From Catellatospora citrea (GTDB lineage Bacteria; Actinomycetota; Actinomycetes; Mycobacteriales; Micromonosporaceae), in NCBI RefSeq assembly GCF_003610235.1, contig NZ_RAPR01000001.1, positions 496,001-560,000 on the forward strand: a stretch of 64,000 nucleotides of DNA, read 5' to 3'. The notes beneath the pieces are model-generated. The model did not search any database and was not told where the DNA came from. It saw only the letters and a list, made by a program, of their open reading frames with translations. A program made the position numbers and the translations under genes. This document shows, in pieces, positions 33,948 through 44,500 of the stretch; positions within the stretch are counted from its first letter, which is position 1; every line of letters begins with the position of its first letter.

Positions 33948-36512
33948 GTGCCCGATCCCTACCTCCCGCCACCCGAGCCGCATCACCCCGATCCGCCCAT
34001 GCCGCCGGTCCTCGACCCGCAGCCGCCGCACGACATGGGTATGCAGCCACCGGCACCGGATCACCACTTGCCCGACCATCCGGATCCGCTGGCCGGTCAG
34101 AGCCCGGTCGACCCGTTGGCCCACCAGGACCACCTCGACCAGCAGAACTTCCAGACCTTTCCGGACCCGCCGGACCTCTACGGTCAACCGGACCTGTTCC
34201 AGCAGCCTGACCTCAACACGCTCGGCGACGGCTACCACCCTCCGGACCCGCCCGGCGGCCATGCCGCGCCAGACCCGTACCTGGCGCCCGATCCTCCCGG
34301 CGACTTTGCCGCACCAGACCCGCCCGGCTTCGACAGCTATGCGGCACCCGACCCGCCGGACGCCTACCTGGCCCCCGATCCGCCGGACGTTTACCTCGCC
34401 CCCGATCCACCCGGCTTCGACGGCGCCTACGTGCCGCCCGACCCTCCGGACGGCGACTTCGCCGCTCACCCTCCGGGCTCTGCACCCGATTACGTCGCGC
34501 CCGATCCACCGCAGGCCACCGAGCCGCAGGCCCCCTACGAGCCCACGCCGGCTGAGCCGGGTGGGACCGCGCACGGCGGTGTTTCCTTCGGCATCCCCGC
34601 CGACCTGGCCGACACGGCCACAGCCGCACCGGCTGCGCAGCCGCAAACCGCGGGCGATCCACTCGCCGCGATGGAGCCCGGCAAGGTCACGTGGCTCGAC
34701 CGCAGCTACGACGACGATCACGGCTACAGCGGCTTCCACACGATGCCCAACGTCCAGCTCGTGCCCGATCCCAGCACACCCGGCCAGTGGCTGGTGCAGG
34801 TCGAGGACCCGAACCCGCCCGAACGCCACCTGATGGACCACGGCCGCGACCTGGGCACGCACGGCATGGGCGTCGTCGACGAACGCCAGTGGCTCACGGT
34901 CGCCGTCGTCGACTCCCCGGGTGGCGGCGCACCGGCCGTGGGTCTGCTGCGCGGTGTCGACGGCAACCTGACCGTGGTCGTGAACACCCCGCCAGGCGGG
35001 TCGCTGACCGAGACGACCACGGCGATCAACAACCACCTCGACATCTACGGCTTCGCCGGCCGCCCCGCAGACCCCCAGAGCGCACCCGCTCCCCCGGCCG
35101 CCCCACCCGAACCGCCCCAGCACACGCCACCACCGGCACCGCCGCAGCCCACACCCGGCCAACCCGAACCACACCAACCAGAGCCGGTCGCACCGCACCC
35201 GCCGCAAGACCTGCCTCCGCCCGGCGGGGCCGTACCGCCACCGCACGGCGCGACGCCGTCACCCACCCCCGACACACACCCTGGCACCGGCCCGCAGATC
35301 CCACCGGGTTCCGTCCCCACCGCCGGACCCGCCGCCACGCCGCCTCCGGGCCCCGTCGCACCCCAGGACTCCCCCGCGCACCATGTCCCACCGAATCCAC
35401 CGCACATTCCCGGCCACCCAGGCGAACACGACCATGCCGGCCTGGACTGGAACACCAAGCAACCGAGTGCGACCACGCCGCATCGCAGAAAGGCCAAGGA
35501 CGTCGACGACCTGCCGACCGGCACGGGCAGCGGACCGCACGGCGCCGATCCCGACGGTGTCCACCGCACCCCCGGCCGGACCTCGCGCACGGTCATCCAG
35601 ACGTCCAAGGGCACCGTGATCCTGAAGAACGCCGAAACGACCCTCGCCACCGACCCCGCCTTCCGCGACGTCGCACACCAGGTCAGAGCGCGCATGCGCA
35701 CCGACGCCTACGGCAACTACAAGGACAACCTCAACGCCGCCATCAAGAAGATCCTTGATGACAGGACGATCGACCATCCGCTCAAGAAGATCCTCGAGAG
35801 ACGCGGCGACCAGCTCTTCTGGAAGGAGGGCACCGCCTTCGCCGGCCAGGAGCTGAACTACGCCCACACCCTGTCGCAGGCCTCGATCCGCAACATCGGC
35901 GCGCCCGAGGCACTGGCCTCCGCACCGGAGAACCTCGAACCGGTCGGGCGGCGCTTCCACCTCACCGAGTACGGCCACAAGGCCGACCTCGTCACCAACC
36001 ACCTCAAGACCGCCACCGAAGAGGCTCGGGCCGCCACCAAGGCGGGAACCAAGGACCTCGCGGTCAGCCGCATCCCCAAGGGAAGGGCCGGCCAGGCCGG
36101 CTTCATCGACATCAAAGGACTGGCGTTCCTCGCCATCCTCAGCGCGACCGGCGTCGTCATCCTGAGGAGCTCGGCCAACCGCACCGAGGCCGTGGCCGAA
36201 CTGGTCAAGGTCGGCGCCGACCTGGCGCTGCAGTCGATCGTCGTACGCGCGCTCGGCAGCGGAGCCGGGTTCGCGGTCTCGGTGGTGCTCGGCATGCACA
36301 GCGACGATCCGCACCTCAACCGGCAGCACGCGATCGAGACCGCACAGTACGACGCCGCGCACAAGTTCATCGACCAGTACCTGCCCCAGACCGTCACCGT
36401 GGACAAGGGCGTCGTCTGGGACAGCCGACACTATGACCCGGTGGTCGTCGAACAGGTCCACGACCTGATGTTCGCGGTGCCGCCGACGAGACTGCCCACG
36501 CCCGCGCCCTAG
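33948..36512 (+). CDS. Large Pro-rich repeat protein with HNH-like C-terminal region
   Basis: This 854-residue protein starts at GTG three bases after the previous stop. Residues 1-200 are Pro/Asp-rich with about nine repeats of A/P-PDPP (97-190). Residues 240-370 form a beta-rich region with the Tyr-Asp-Asp-Asp-His segment. Residues 370-530 are a second disordered Pro-rich stretch. The C-terminal 300 residues are folded: LNYAHTLSQASIRN followed by PENLEPVGRRFHLTEYGH has the spacing of an HNH-type nuclease (H ... N ... H), and two hydrophobic stretches (about 725-745 and 760-790) could insert in a membrane. It could be an effector or toxin; this is inferred, since no known family is recognised. 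Confidence 0.8.
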   Translation: MPDPYLPPPEPHHPDPPMPPVLDPQPPHDMGMQPPAPDHHLPDHPDPLAGQSPVDPLAHQDHLDQQNFQTFPDPPDLYGQPDLFQQPDLNTLGDGYHPPDPPGGHAAPDPYLAPDPPGDFAAPDPPGFDSYAAPDPPDAYLAPDPPDVYLAPDPPGFDGAYVPPDPPDGDFAAHPPGSAPDYVAPDPPQATEPQAPYEPTPAEPGGTAHGGVSFGIPADLADTATAAPAAQPQTAGDPLAAMEPGKVTWLDRSYDDDHGYSGFHTMPNVQLVPDPSTPGQWLVQVEDPNPPERHLMDHGRDLGTHGMGVVDERQWLTVAVVDSPGGGAPAVGLLRGVDGNLTVVVNTPPGGSLTETTTAINNHLDIYGFAGRPADPQSAPAPPAAPPEPPQHTPPPAPPQPTPGQPEPHQPEPVAPHPPQDLPPPGGAVPPPHGATPSPTPDTHPGTGPQIPPGSVPTAGPAATPPPGPVAPQDSPAHHVPPNPPHIPGHPGEHDHAGLDWNTKQPSATTPHRRKAKDVDDLPTGTGSGPHGADPDGVHRTPGRTSRTVIQTSKGTVILKNAETTLATDPAFRDVAHQVRARMRTDAYGNYKDNLNAAIKKILDDRTIDHPLKKILERRGDQLFWKEGTAFAGQELNYAHTLSQASIRNIGAPEALASAPENLEPVGRRFHLTEYGHKADLVTNHLKTATEEARAATKAGTKDLAVSRIPKGRAGQAGFIDIKGLAFLAILSATGVVILRSSANRTEAVAELVKVGADLALQSIVVRALGSGAGFAVSVVLGMHSDDPHLNRQHAIETAQYDAAHKFIDQYLPQTVTVDKGVVWDSRHYDPVVVEQVHDLMFAVPPTRLPTPAP
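34239..34512 (+). repeat. PDPP peptide repeats
   Basis: Roughly nine imperfect copies of a 9- to 12-residue unit ending in APDPPG or APDPPD, separated by aromatic residues (FDSY, DAYL, DVYL, FDGAY). They look like a disordered, sticky tether. Confidence 0.85.
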
Positions 36513-36516
36513 CCGG

Positions 36517-36540
36517 CACCTGCCGGTCGACGGCGGTGCT
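36517..36540 (+). terminator. Short hairpin between the second and third operon genes
   Basis: GCACC-t-GCCG and CGGC-GGTGC pair with one bulged T and a five-base loop. It directly follows the stop of the Pro-rich gene and could partly attenuate transcription into the next gene. Confidence 0.4.
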
Positions 36541-36604
36541 CGGGACGAGGCGGCGTCCGGCCTATGTGTACCGTGTCACGGACACCGCCGACGAAGGAGA
36601 AGCC

Positions 36605-37075
36605 GTGCGTCCAGGCGACCATGAGCCGACCGGCCCATCGACCGAACCCCCGGTCGGGTGGCAGTACCAGCCCCCGGCCGACTGGTCGCCGTACGACGAC
36701 AGGCCTGCCTCGGCTGCCCCGCCTGGCCCCGACCTGTACGACGCAGCCCAGCCGGCGTGGGCCCAACCGCAACAGGCAACCCCCTGGCAGAACAACGGGC
36801 CTGTGCCCGGTGAGACTCCGTCGAGCGACTGGCCGGTGCCGAACCAGCCGGCAGCGCCTGCGTGGCCCGAGACCTACACGTCGCCGGTCACCGCCGCGCC
36901 GCCAGGACCGGACTTCTACCAGGCGCCATCGCACTACTCGGCGCCCGGCGGCCCACCGCCGGGACCAGACCTGGCAGCGGGCCGGTCCAGCGATGGCCAG
37001 GCCACGGGACCACTGACACCCGACGGCCCGGGGCTGGTCGGGCGGCTCCTGCGCCGCCTGCGGGGCGGATCGTGA
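36605..37075 (+). CDS. Disordered Pro-rich protein with PPGPD motifs
   Basis: This 156-residue protein is almost wholly disordered: Pro, Gln, Ala and Tyr-rich, with three PPGPD-F/L motifs (APPGPDLYDAAQP, APPGPDFYQAPSHYS, PPPGPDLAAG) similar to the PDPP and PDLYGQPDL motifs of the preceding gene. The last 20 residues are a basic amphipathic helix (GLVGRLLRRLRGGS). GTG 36605 has AAGGAGA six bases upstream. The stop overlaps the next start (GTGA). The shared motifs suggest these proteins bind the same partner; function unknown. Confidence 0.75.
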   Translation: MRPGDHEPTGPSTEPPVGWQYQPPADWSPYDDRPASAAPPGPDLYDAAQPAWAQPQQATPWQNNGPVPGETPSSDWPVPNQPAAPAWPETYTSPVTAAPPGPDFYQAPSHYSAPGGPPPGPDLAAGRSSDGQATGPLTPDGPGLVGRLLRRLRGGS

Positions 37076-38097
37076 GCGACATCGCCAAAGGCATCCTCGG
37101 CGGCGGCTGGGGGCTGCTGGTGGGCTGGATCCTGCCCACCCTGATCAACGTGACACTGTTCATCGCCGTGGCCCCGGCACTCGCCCCCGTCTACATCGGT
37201 GACCTGCTCAGCGGAGCCAACACGGCCGCCGTCATCGCCGTCGTCTCCGGGGTCCTGGTCGCCGGGCTCGTCCTGGCCGCCGTGCAGAACTTCCTCTACC
37301 GGGTCCTGGAGGGCTACACCCTGTGGCCGTGGGCGCTGCAACGCTGGGCCCGGCAACGCCAGCTCGCACGCAAACGCCTGCTCACCGACCGGCTCACCGC
37401 CCTGCGCCTCGCCGAGGCCGAAGCTCGCGGCGAGGACGTCGCCACGGCGATCGCGCCCTACCGCGCCCACCGGCGGCTCGCCGCCTACACCAGGCGGGGC
37501 GAAGGCTCGGCCGTGGTGACCGGCCTGGTCGCCGAACAGCTGCGCCGCTACCCGCTCGACAACGCCCAGATCGCGCCGACCCGGCTGGGCAACTCGATCC
37601 GCCGGCTCGAGGAGTACGCCTGGAGCCGGTTCGGACTCGACTCGCAGATCCTCTGGAGCGAACTGGGCTGCGTGGCCGACGAGCAGGCCCGCAAGGAAGA
37701 AACCGCGGCCCGGACCAACGTCGACTTCTTCGTGTGCCTGCTGTCAGGACACCTGCTGCTCGCGGTCGTCCTCGTCGTGCTGAGGTCTGCCGGGGTGGTC
37801 ACCGAACAGGGACCGGTGATCGCAGCGGTGGTGCTGCTGGTCCTCGCCCGGGTCTGGTACTCCGCGGCGGTACGTGCCGTCGACGGCTGGGACGGGGCGG
37901 TGCGCTCCATCGTCAACCTCGGCCGGGTCCGGCTGGCCGAGCACCTGGGGCTGGTCATGCCCGACAACCTCGCCGACGAGCGGCTGATGTGGCTGGCCGT
38001 GGCCAGGCTGGTACGCGACCCGGCTGATCCCCGCGCCGCCGGCAGCCTCGACGCATACCGCAAGCCGGCGACCCCAGCCCTGCAGCACGCAAGCTGA
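37072..38097 (+). CDS. Membrane protein, last gene of the four-gene operon
   Basis: This 341-residue protein has two membrane helices near the N-terminus (about 12-33 and 42-65) and two near residues 225-245 and 248-265. Between them is a 150-residue cytoplasmic helical domain rich in Arg and Glu (QRWARQRQLARKRLLTDRLTALRLAEAEARG). No known transporter or enzyme motif is visible. GTG start overlaps the previous stop as GTGA, the classic sign of translational coupling. It is probably the membrane anchor of the complex encoded by the operon. Confidence 0.75.
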   Translation: MSDIAKGILGGGWGLLVGWILPTLINVTLFIAVAPALAPVYIGDLLSGANTAAVIAVVSGVLVAGLVLAAVQNFLYRVLEGYTLWPWALQRWARQRQLARKRLLTDRLTALRLAEAEARGEDVATAIAPYRAHRRLAAYTRRGEGSAVVTGLVAEQLRRYPLDNAQIAPTRLGNSIRRLEEYAWSRFGLDSQILWSELGCVADEQARKEETAARTNVDFFVCLLSGHLLLAVVLVVLRSAGVVTEQGPVIAAVVLLVLARVWYSAAVRAVDGWDGAVRSIVNLGRVRLAEHLGLVMPDNLADERLMWLAVARLVRDPADPRAAGSLDAYRKPATPALQHAS

Positions 38098-38249
38098 CGC
38101 GGCGGCGAGTAGCCGGCCGCGCGGGGCGACTCAGGTCGGTGCGGATCAGGCGCGGAGGATACGGTCAGCGGGCAACCTTGATCAGCCCGGTGCCGGCCCC
38201 GGCCACGAGCCGGGCGACGACCCGCGGCGCACCGAACATGGGAGAAGCC

Positions 38250-41200
38250 GTGCACGACGACCGCCTGCTCGCCGAGGCGCGCCTCAAGCGCGTCCTGGAG
38301 GAACGTATCCGCCCCGCGGTCTACCCGGAGTCGGCGCCGCTGCAGGTGACGATCTGGAACGCCCCGGGCGAGCCGGTTCCGGTCGCCGAGGGCCTGGCCG
38401 CGGTGGGCTCGCCGATCTCGGTGGGCGACGCCTGGGGAGCGCCGTGGGGCACCAGCTGGTTTACCGTGTCCGGCACCGTTCCCGCCGAGTGGGCGGGCAG
38501 GACCGTCGAGGCCCTGCTCGACCTCGGCTTCGATCCGAACCGGGCGGGCTTCCAGTGCGAAGGGCTGGTCTACCGGCCCGACGGGACGCCGGTCAAAGGC
38601 CTCAACCCCCGCAACCAGTGGGTGCGTATCGGCGCACCGGTCGCCGGCGGCGAGCAGGTGCTGCTGCACGTCGAGGCCGCGTCCAACCCGATGATCCTGG
38701 GCTACCAGCCGTTTCGGCCGACGGCGCTCGGGGACCGGGACACCGCCGGCGACGAGCCGCTCTACCGGCTCGAACGGATGGAGCTGGCGGTCTTCGACGA
38801 CACGGTCTGGCAGCTCGTCCAGGACCTCGAGGTGCTCGGCGAGCTGATGGCCGAGCTGCCGGTCGAGGGCGGGCGGCGCTGGGACATCCTGCGCGCCGTC
38901 GACCGCGCGCTCGACGTGCTCGACCTGCAGGACGTCAACGCGACCGCCGCGGCGGCCCGTGAGCAGCTGGCCGGTGTGCTCGCCGCGCCGGCTGAGCCGT
39001 CGGCGCACCGGATCAGCGCGGTGGGCCACGCGCACATCGACTCGGCGTGGCTGTGGCCGCTGCGGGAGACCGTACGCAAGGTCGCCCGGACCACGGCGAA
39101 CATGACCGCGCTGCTGGCCGACGAGCCGGACTTCGTCTACGCCATGAGCCAGGCGCAGCAGTACGCCTGGCTCAAGGAGCACCGGCCGGAGGTGTACGCC
39201 CAGGTCAAGAAGGCTGTCACCGAGGGCCGGTTCGTGCCCGCCGGCGGTATGTGGGTCGAGTCGGACACGAACATGCCGGGCTCGGAGGCGATGGCGCGGC
39301 AGTTCGTGCACGGCAAGCGGTTCTTCCTGGAGGAGTTCGGGGTCGACAACGAAGAGGCGTGGCTGCCCGACACGTTCGGCTTCGCCGGCGGCCTGCCCCA
39401 GATCATCAAGGCCGCGGGCGCGAAGTGGCTGCTGACGCAGAAGATCTCGTGGAGCCAGATCAACAAGTTCCCGCACCACACGTTCCTGTGGGAGGGCATC
39501 GACGGGACGCGGATCTTCACGCACTTCCCGCCGGTGGACACGTACAACTGCGCGATGCTCGGCCGGGAGGTCGCCCACGCCGCCCGCAACTTCAAGGACA
39601 AGGGCCGGGCGCGGCACTCGCTGGCGCCGACGGGCTGGGGCGACGGCGGGGGCGGCACGACCCGCGAGATGATCGCCAAGGCGGCGCGGATGCGCGACCT
39701 GGAAGGCTCGGCGGTCGTCCAGTGGGAGCGGCCCGCGGACTTCTTCGCCCGGGCGCAGGCCGAGTACGTCCATCCGCCGGTCTGGGTCGGGGAGCTGTAC
39801 CTGGAATTGCACCGGGCGACATTGACCAGCCAGGCGAAGACCAAGCAGGGCAACCGGCGCAGCGAACACCTGCTCTACGAGGCCGAGCTGTGGTCGGCGA
39901 CCGCGGCGGTGCGGACCGGGCTGCCGTATCCGCACCGGGAACTGGACCGGCTGTGGAAGACGGTGCTGCTGCACCAGTTCCACGACATCCTGCCCGGGTC
40001 GTCGATCGCCTGGGTGCACCGCGAAGCCGAGGCCACCTACGCCGCCGTCGCCGCGGACCTGACGGCGATCATCGACCGGGCGCAGCGGGCGCTCGCCGGG
40101 GATCCTGCGGCGGGCGGCGAGGTCGTGTTCAACGCTGCCCCGCACGCTCGTGCGGGCGTGCCCGGGCGGGCAGGTCGCCGCACCCCGGCCGGCGCGGGCG
40201 GGTGCGCCGTCACCGCCGCGCCCGGTGGCGGCTGGCTGCTGGACAACGGCCTGGTACGCGTACGCGTCGACGCGCGCGGGCTGGTCGTGTCGGTTCACGA
40301 CGTCGACAACGACCGCGAGGCGGTGCCCGCCGGGGCCGCCGCGAACCTGTTGCAGATCCATCCCGACTTCCCGAACAAGTGGGATGCGTGGGACGTGGAC
40401 CAGTTCTACCGCAACACGGTCGTCGACCTGACCGGCCTCGACGAGATGGCGGTCGTCGCCGACGGCCCCGACGCGGTGGCGGTGCGGGTGGTCCGCTCGT
40501 TCGGGCAGTCCACGGCGACGCAGACGCTCACCCTCGCCGCGGGCGAGAAACGGCTGGCCGTCGACACCGAGGTCGACTGGCGGGAGCGGGAGAAGTTCCT
40601 CAAGGTCGCGTTCCCGCTCGACATCCACACCGACCGGTACGCCGCCGAGACCCAGTACGGGCACATCTTCCGCCCGACGCACACCAACACCAGCTGGGAG
40701 GCGGCGAAGTTCGAGGCGTGCAACCACCGGTTCGTGCACCTGGCGGAGCCCGGCTGGGGCGTGGCGGTGGTGACCGGATCCACGTACGGCCACGACGTGA
40801 CCCGGGCCGTACGGGCCGACGGCGGCACGACCACGACGGTGCGGTTGTCGCTGCTACGCGCTCCCCGCTTCCCCGACCCCCACACCGATCAGGGCGTGCA
40901 CCGATTCAGTTACGCGCTGGCGCCGGGCGCGGACATCGGCGACGCCGTGCGGGAGGGCTACCGGATCAACCTGCCTGAACGGCGGGTGCCCGGCAGCGGC
41001 GACGTCGACGCCCTGGTGGAGCTCGACAACGACGCGGTCGTCGCGACCGCGATCAAGCTCGCCGACGACATGAGCGGAGACGTCGTCGTACGCGTCTACG
41101 AGTCGCAGGGCGGCCGCGCCCGCACCCGGCTCACGACGTCGTTCGACGTCCGCTCGGTGAGCGTGTGCGACCTGCTGGAACGGCCGATCGACGGGGCCGG

Positions 41201-41297
41201 CACCGATGCCGTGCAGCTGATCAGCGGAGTGGTCCACCTCAGGCTGCGGCCCTTCGAGATGGTGACGCTGCGCCTACGCGGATCCGACGGGCGCTGA
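38250..41297 (+). CDS. GH38 alpha-mannosidase
   Basis: This 1015-residue cytoplasmic enzyme (no signal peptide) has an N-terminal beta domain, the GH38 catalytic domain (about residues 255-520; zinc ligands in GHAHIDSAWLWP, nucleophile Asp in AWLPDTFGFAGG, KISWSQINKFPHHTF) and a C-terminal beta-sandwich (ending RLRPFEMVTLRL). It resembles the MAN2C1-like cytosolic mannosidases that trim alpha-mannosides with a bound zinc or cobalt. GTG 38250 is preferred because GGGAG precedes it by five bases; an ATG four codons upstream is possible. It is a single gene ending at a hairpin. Confidence 0.93.
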   Translation: MHDDRLLAEARLKRVLEERIRPAVYPESAPLQVTIWNAPGEPVPVAEGLAAVGSPISVGDAWGAPWGTSWFTVSGTVPAEWAGRTVEALLDLGFDPNRAGFQCEGLVYRPDGTPVKGLNPRNQWVRIGAPVAGGEQVLLHVEAASNPMILGYQPFRPTALGDRDTAGDEPLYRLERMELAVFDDTVWQLVQDLEVLGELMAELPVEGGRRWDILRAVDRALDVLDLQDVNATAAAAREQLAGVLAAPAEPSAHRISAVGHAHIDSAWLWPLRETVRKVARTTANMTALLADEPDFVYAMSQAQQYAWLKEHRPEVYAQVKKAVTEGRFVPAGGMWVESDTNMPGSEAMARQFVHGKRFFLEEFGVDNEEAWLPDTFGFAGGLPQIIKAAGAKWLLTQKISWSQINKFPHHTFLWEGIDGTRIFTHFPPVDTYNCAMLGREVAHAARNFKDKGRARHSLAPTGWGDGGGGTTREMIAKAARMRDLEGSAVVQWERPADFFARAQAEYVHPPVWVGELYLELHRATLTSQAKTKQGNRRSEHLLYEAELWSATAAVRTGLPYPHRELDRLWKTVLLHQFHDILPGSSIAWVHREAEATYAAVAADLTAIIDRAQRALAGDPAAGGEVVFNAAPHARAGVPGRAGRRTPAGAGGCAVTAAPGGGWLLDNGLVRVRVDARGLVVSVHDVDNDREAVPAGAAANLLQIHPDFPNKWDAWDVDQFYRNTVVDLTGLDEMAVVADGPDAVAVRVVRSFGQSTATQTLTLAAGEKRLAVDTEVDWREREKFLKVAFPLDIHTDRYAAETQYGHIFRPTHTNTSWEAAKFEACNHRFVHLAEPGWGVAVVTGSTYGHDVTRAVRADGGTTTTVRLSLLRAPRFPDPHTDQGVHRFSYALAPGADIGDAVREGYRINLPERRVPGSGDVDALVELDNDAVVATAIKLADDMSGDVVVRVYESQGGRARTRLTTSFDVRSVSVCDLLERPIDGAGTDAVQLISGVVHLRLRPFEMVTLRLRGSDGR

Positions 41298-41319
41298 CGC
41301 GAACGGTTCGGAAGCTGGC

Positions 41320-41344
41320 GTGGCCGCGTCGTGGACGCGGCCAC
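41320..41344 (+). terminator. Hairpin after the alpha-mannosidase gene
   Basis: GTGGCCGCGTC and its complement around GTG form an 11-bp stem 22 bases after the stop. Confidence 0.7.
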
Positions 41345-41439
41345 CACTGGCTGCCGTGTCGCCGCAATCGAACCACGGGCCAGACCGCCTACTACCGCTG
41401 CAGGACGTCGAAGGAAACCGGTTCTACCTCGACTGAGCA

Positions 41440-41474
41440 GCCCACCACCCGGCGTCGCCGCCGGAGTGGTGGGC
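41440..41474 (-). terminator. Hairpin downstream of the LamG gene
   Basis: Nine-base arms GCCCACCAC and GTGGTGGGC enclose a loop with extra G+C pairing. On the minus strand it lies 30 bases after the LamG stop, so it probably terminates the Rhs1-LamG transcript. Confidence 0.6.
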
Positions 41475-41504
41475 GTGGCGCGACCCGCCGCCGGTGAACC
41501 GTGG

Positions 41505-44500
41505 TCAGGTCGTGCCGGGGAACGCCAGGAACAGGCCGTCGAGCGTGCCCGGTTCGGACCACAACGCGAGCCCACGGATCTCGAGCTTCCAGATGCCGTT
41601 GCCGACCTCGGAGGAGGCGTTGACCCGGTAGGTGGCGCTGATGTTCGAGGCGGTGTCGCCGCTGCTGAACGTCGCCAGCGGGTAGGCGGTCCCGTCGGGT
41701 GCCAGCAGGGTGAGCCGCAGCCCGGCCCGGCTTTCGACGGTGACGTTGACGGTGACGGCCAGGTTGTTCGGCGCGTTGCCGGGTACGCCCCAGACGGTGA
41801 CCGGGGTGAGCAGCGTGCTGGAGGACAGTGTCGCGGGCGGACCACTGAAGATCTTCGTGCCGGTGGGATTCGGCTCGATCTGGAAGACCTGGCCCGCGGC
41901 TGTGGCCGAGCACGGCAGCGGCATCAGCGCCGCACCGGCTGACATCGAGTTGCCGGTGATGCCGAGGCAGTCACCGTAGTTCGGGACGGTGATGCGGTAA
42001 CCGCGGACCGGCAGCACCACCGGTGTGATCGCCAACTGGGTGTCGAAGAAGTTGAGGGGAAACGGGAGGCCGCCCTGATCGAAGCAGTTCACGTTGTATA
42101 CCCCGACCCCGGTGAAATCGTTGTTGCTGACAGCGACGCACCCGGTGCCGTAGGTCGGGTGGAAGGTGCGGATGGCGTAGGCCGTCGGAGACAGCGGCTC
42201 GATCGACGGGCTGGGCAGCACCGTCGGGCAGGCCTTCTGCACCAGCGTGCCGTCGGAGTTCTCCCCGACGCACAGTCCCGAGTGGGCCAGCTTGAGCCGC
42301 ACCGCGCCGTACGGCGCGGCGTCGGGGAAGCCTCCGATGGTCAGGACCTCGGCGGCCGTGGCGGCCCGGTTGAAGACCGTGACATCGTCGACCCGGCCGT
42401 TCCAGTAGCCGGTGTACGCGCCGCCTCTGCGCCAGCGGCCTACCTGGACGGCACCGCCCGCCTGCCACGTCGAGGTGTGGGAGACCGTGGTCTCCAGCTG
42501 CCCGTTGACATAGAGCCGCAGCTGGCCGGCGGTCGCGTCGTAGACACCGGCGAGGTGGGTCCACCGCCCGGTCGCGGGAGTCGAGGTCGAGGTCGCCGAC
42601 ACCTCGGACGATCCGGTCGTGTCGGCCCTGTGCATCATCACCCGCCACCGGCCGGCGCTCGACGAGTAGCCCAGCGTCACCCCGGTCGCGTTGACGCCGT
42701 CCTGGCTGACCGCGGAGGTCGTGCCGCCGGCCGCGTCAAGGCGTACCCAGGCGGCGACGGTGAAGCTCGCGTCGGTCCGCAGCACGGCCGCCGGGGTGGC
42801 GGCGTAGCCGGTGGAACCGTTGAACGCCAGTGCGCCGGCGTTGATCCCGGTCGTCCAGGTGGCTCCCGACGGCGACAGGCGCAGCGTGTTGCCGTTGTTG
42901 AACCCGTCGACGGCCTCGGTGCCGCCGCCGTCGTTGAGCGGCCACTGGCCGCCGTGCGGGTTCAGTCCGGTGATGCCCTGGATCTCGGCGGCGGAGGCGG
43001 CGCGGTCCATGACGCGTACCTCGTCGATGTCCCCGGAGAACCGGCCGGCGACGGCGCCGTTGACCCGCGAGCGGCCCAGCTGCAGTGGCTGGGCGGCGTT
43101 CCAGTCGCTGCGGTGCCCGGTCGTGGCGACCAGGACACCGTCGACGTACAGGCGCAGCTCACCGCGGGTCGCGTCGTAGACCCCGGCGACATGGGTCCAG
43201 AAGTTCGGCAGCGGCGCCTGTTTGCCGTACGCGACGGCGACGGTGTTGTCGGTGGCGCTGTCCTGGCGGGCCATGGCGAGTTCCCAGCGCCGGTTGGTGG
43301 CGTTGAGCCGCAGGTCGAAACCGCTGTCGGCCACGCCGTCCTGGCTCAGGACCGTCTGGCTGACGTCGGTGCGGGTGGTGCGCACCCACGCCATCGCGGT
43401 GAAGCTGCTGTCGGTTCGCACGACCGCGGTCGAGGTGTACGCCTCGTCGTTGACGCCGTCGAAGCGCAGCGCGCCGCCGCGGTGCCCGGCCGACCAGGCC
43501 GGACCGGCCAGGGCGAGGGTGTGTCCGTTGCCGGTGCCGTCGGCGCTGACGGCGCCGGTGCCCTCGTCGAGCTCGTAGCGTGCCTGCGGGGCGTAGCTGT
43601 CGCCGTTCATCGTGCTGCGGATCTCGGCGTCGGGCATCACGCGGTCGACGATCCGGACGTCGTCGAGGTCACCCGGCCAGAAGCCGAGCGGCGAGCCGTC
43701 GCTGCGCCACCGTCCGAGTTGCAGCGCACCGCCGGCCCGCCACCGGGTCGTGCTCGGCGTTCGGGCGGCGAGCTGGCCGTCGACGTAGAGGCGCAGCTCG
43801 GCTGCTTCGGCGTCGTAGACCCCGGCGAGGTGGACCCAGACTCCGGTCTGGGCCGGGACGGGGTACAGCGCGCGGTCCGCGTCGTTCGGGCCGGTGGGGG
43901 TGTCGGTCGCGTTCATGGTGAAGGTCCAGCCGCGCGGGGCGGCGGAGTAGCCGAGCATGAAGCCGCTGTCATGGGTGCCGTCCTGGCTCGCGGCGGCGAC
44001 GGTGGTGTCGGCGCGGTCGAGTTTGGCCCAGGCGGTCACGGTGAAGCTGGCGTCGGTGCGGACCACGGGACCGGCGGTGAAGGCGTGCCCGCCGGTCCCG
44101 TCGAGGCGCAGCCCGCCGCCGTGCCTGCCGGCTGCGGTGAAGGCCGCGCCGTCGGCCAGCGCGACCGCGTTGCCGTTGCCGGAGGAGTCGCTCCCGACGG
44201 TGCCGGTGCCCTCGTCGAGCTGCCAGGCGCCCTCTGGGCCGAACAGCTCGCCCTGCATCTCCTCCCCGATCTTGCGGGGGGCGGCGGCGAAGTCGAACAC
44301 CTTCACCTCGGTGATGTCGCCGAGCCACGGCACGGTGCAGTTCCCCGCGGTACGCCGGCAGCCCAGCGTCAGCGGGCCGGTGGCGTTCCACCGCGTGCCG
44401 CGGGTGGCGCTGCCGGCGTTCCTGCCGTTGACGTAGAGGTGGATCCGGCCGGTGTCGGCGTCGAAGACCCCCGCGAGGTGGGTCCAGATGCCGGGCTGGG

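Noticed and set aside
34239..34512. Possible CRISPR-like array
   Set aside because: The repetition is at the protein level (PDPP units), in frame, with no conserved DNA repeat/spacer pattern.
37548..40793. A 1081-residue minus-strand open frame opposite the mannosidase gene
   Set aside because: It is rich in Arg/Gly/His with no motif and lies opposite a clear GH38 enzyme; a shadow.
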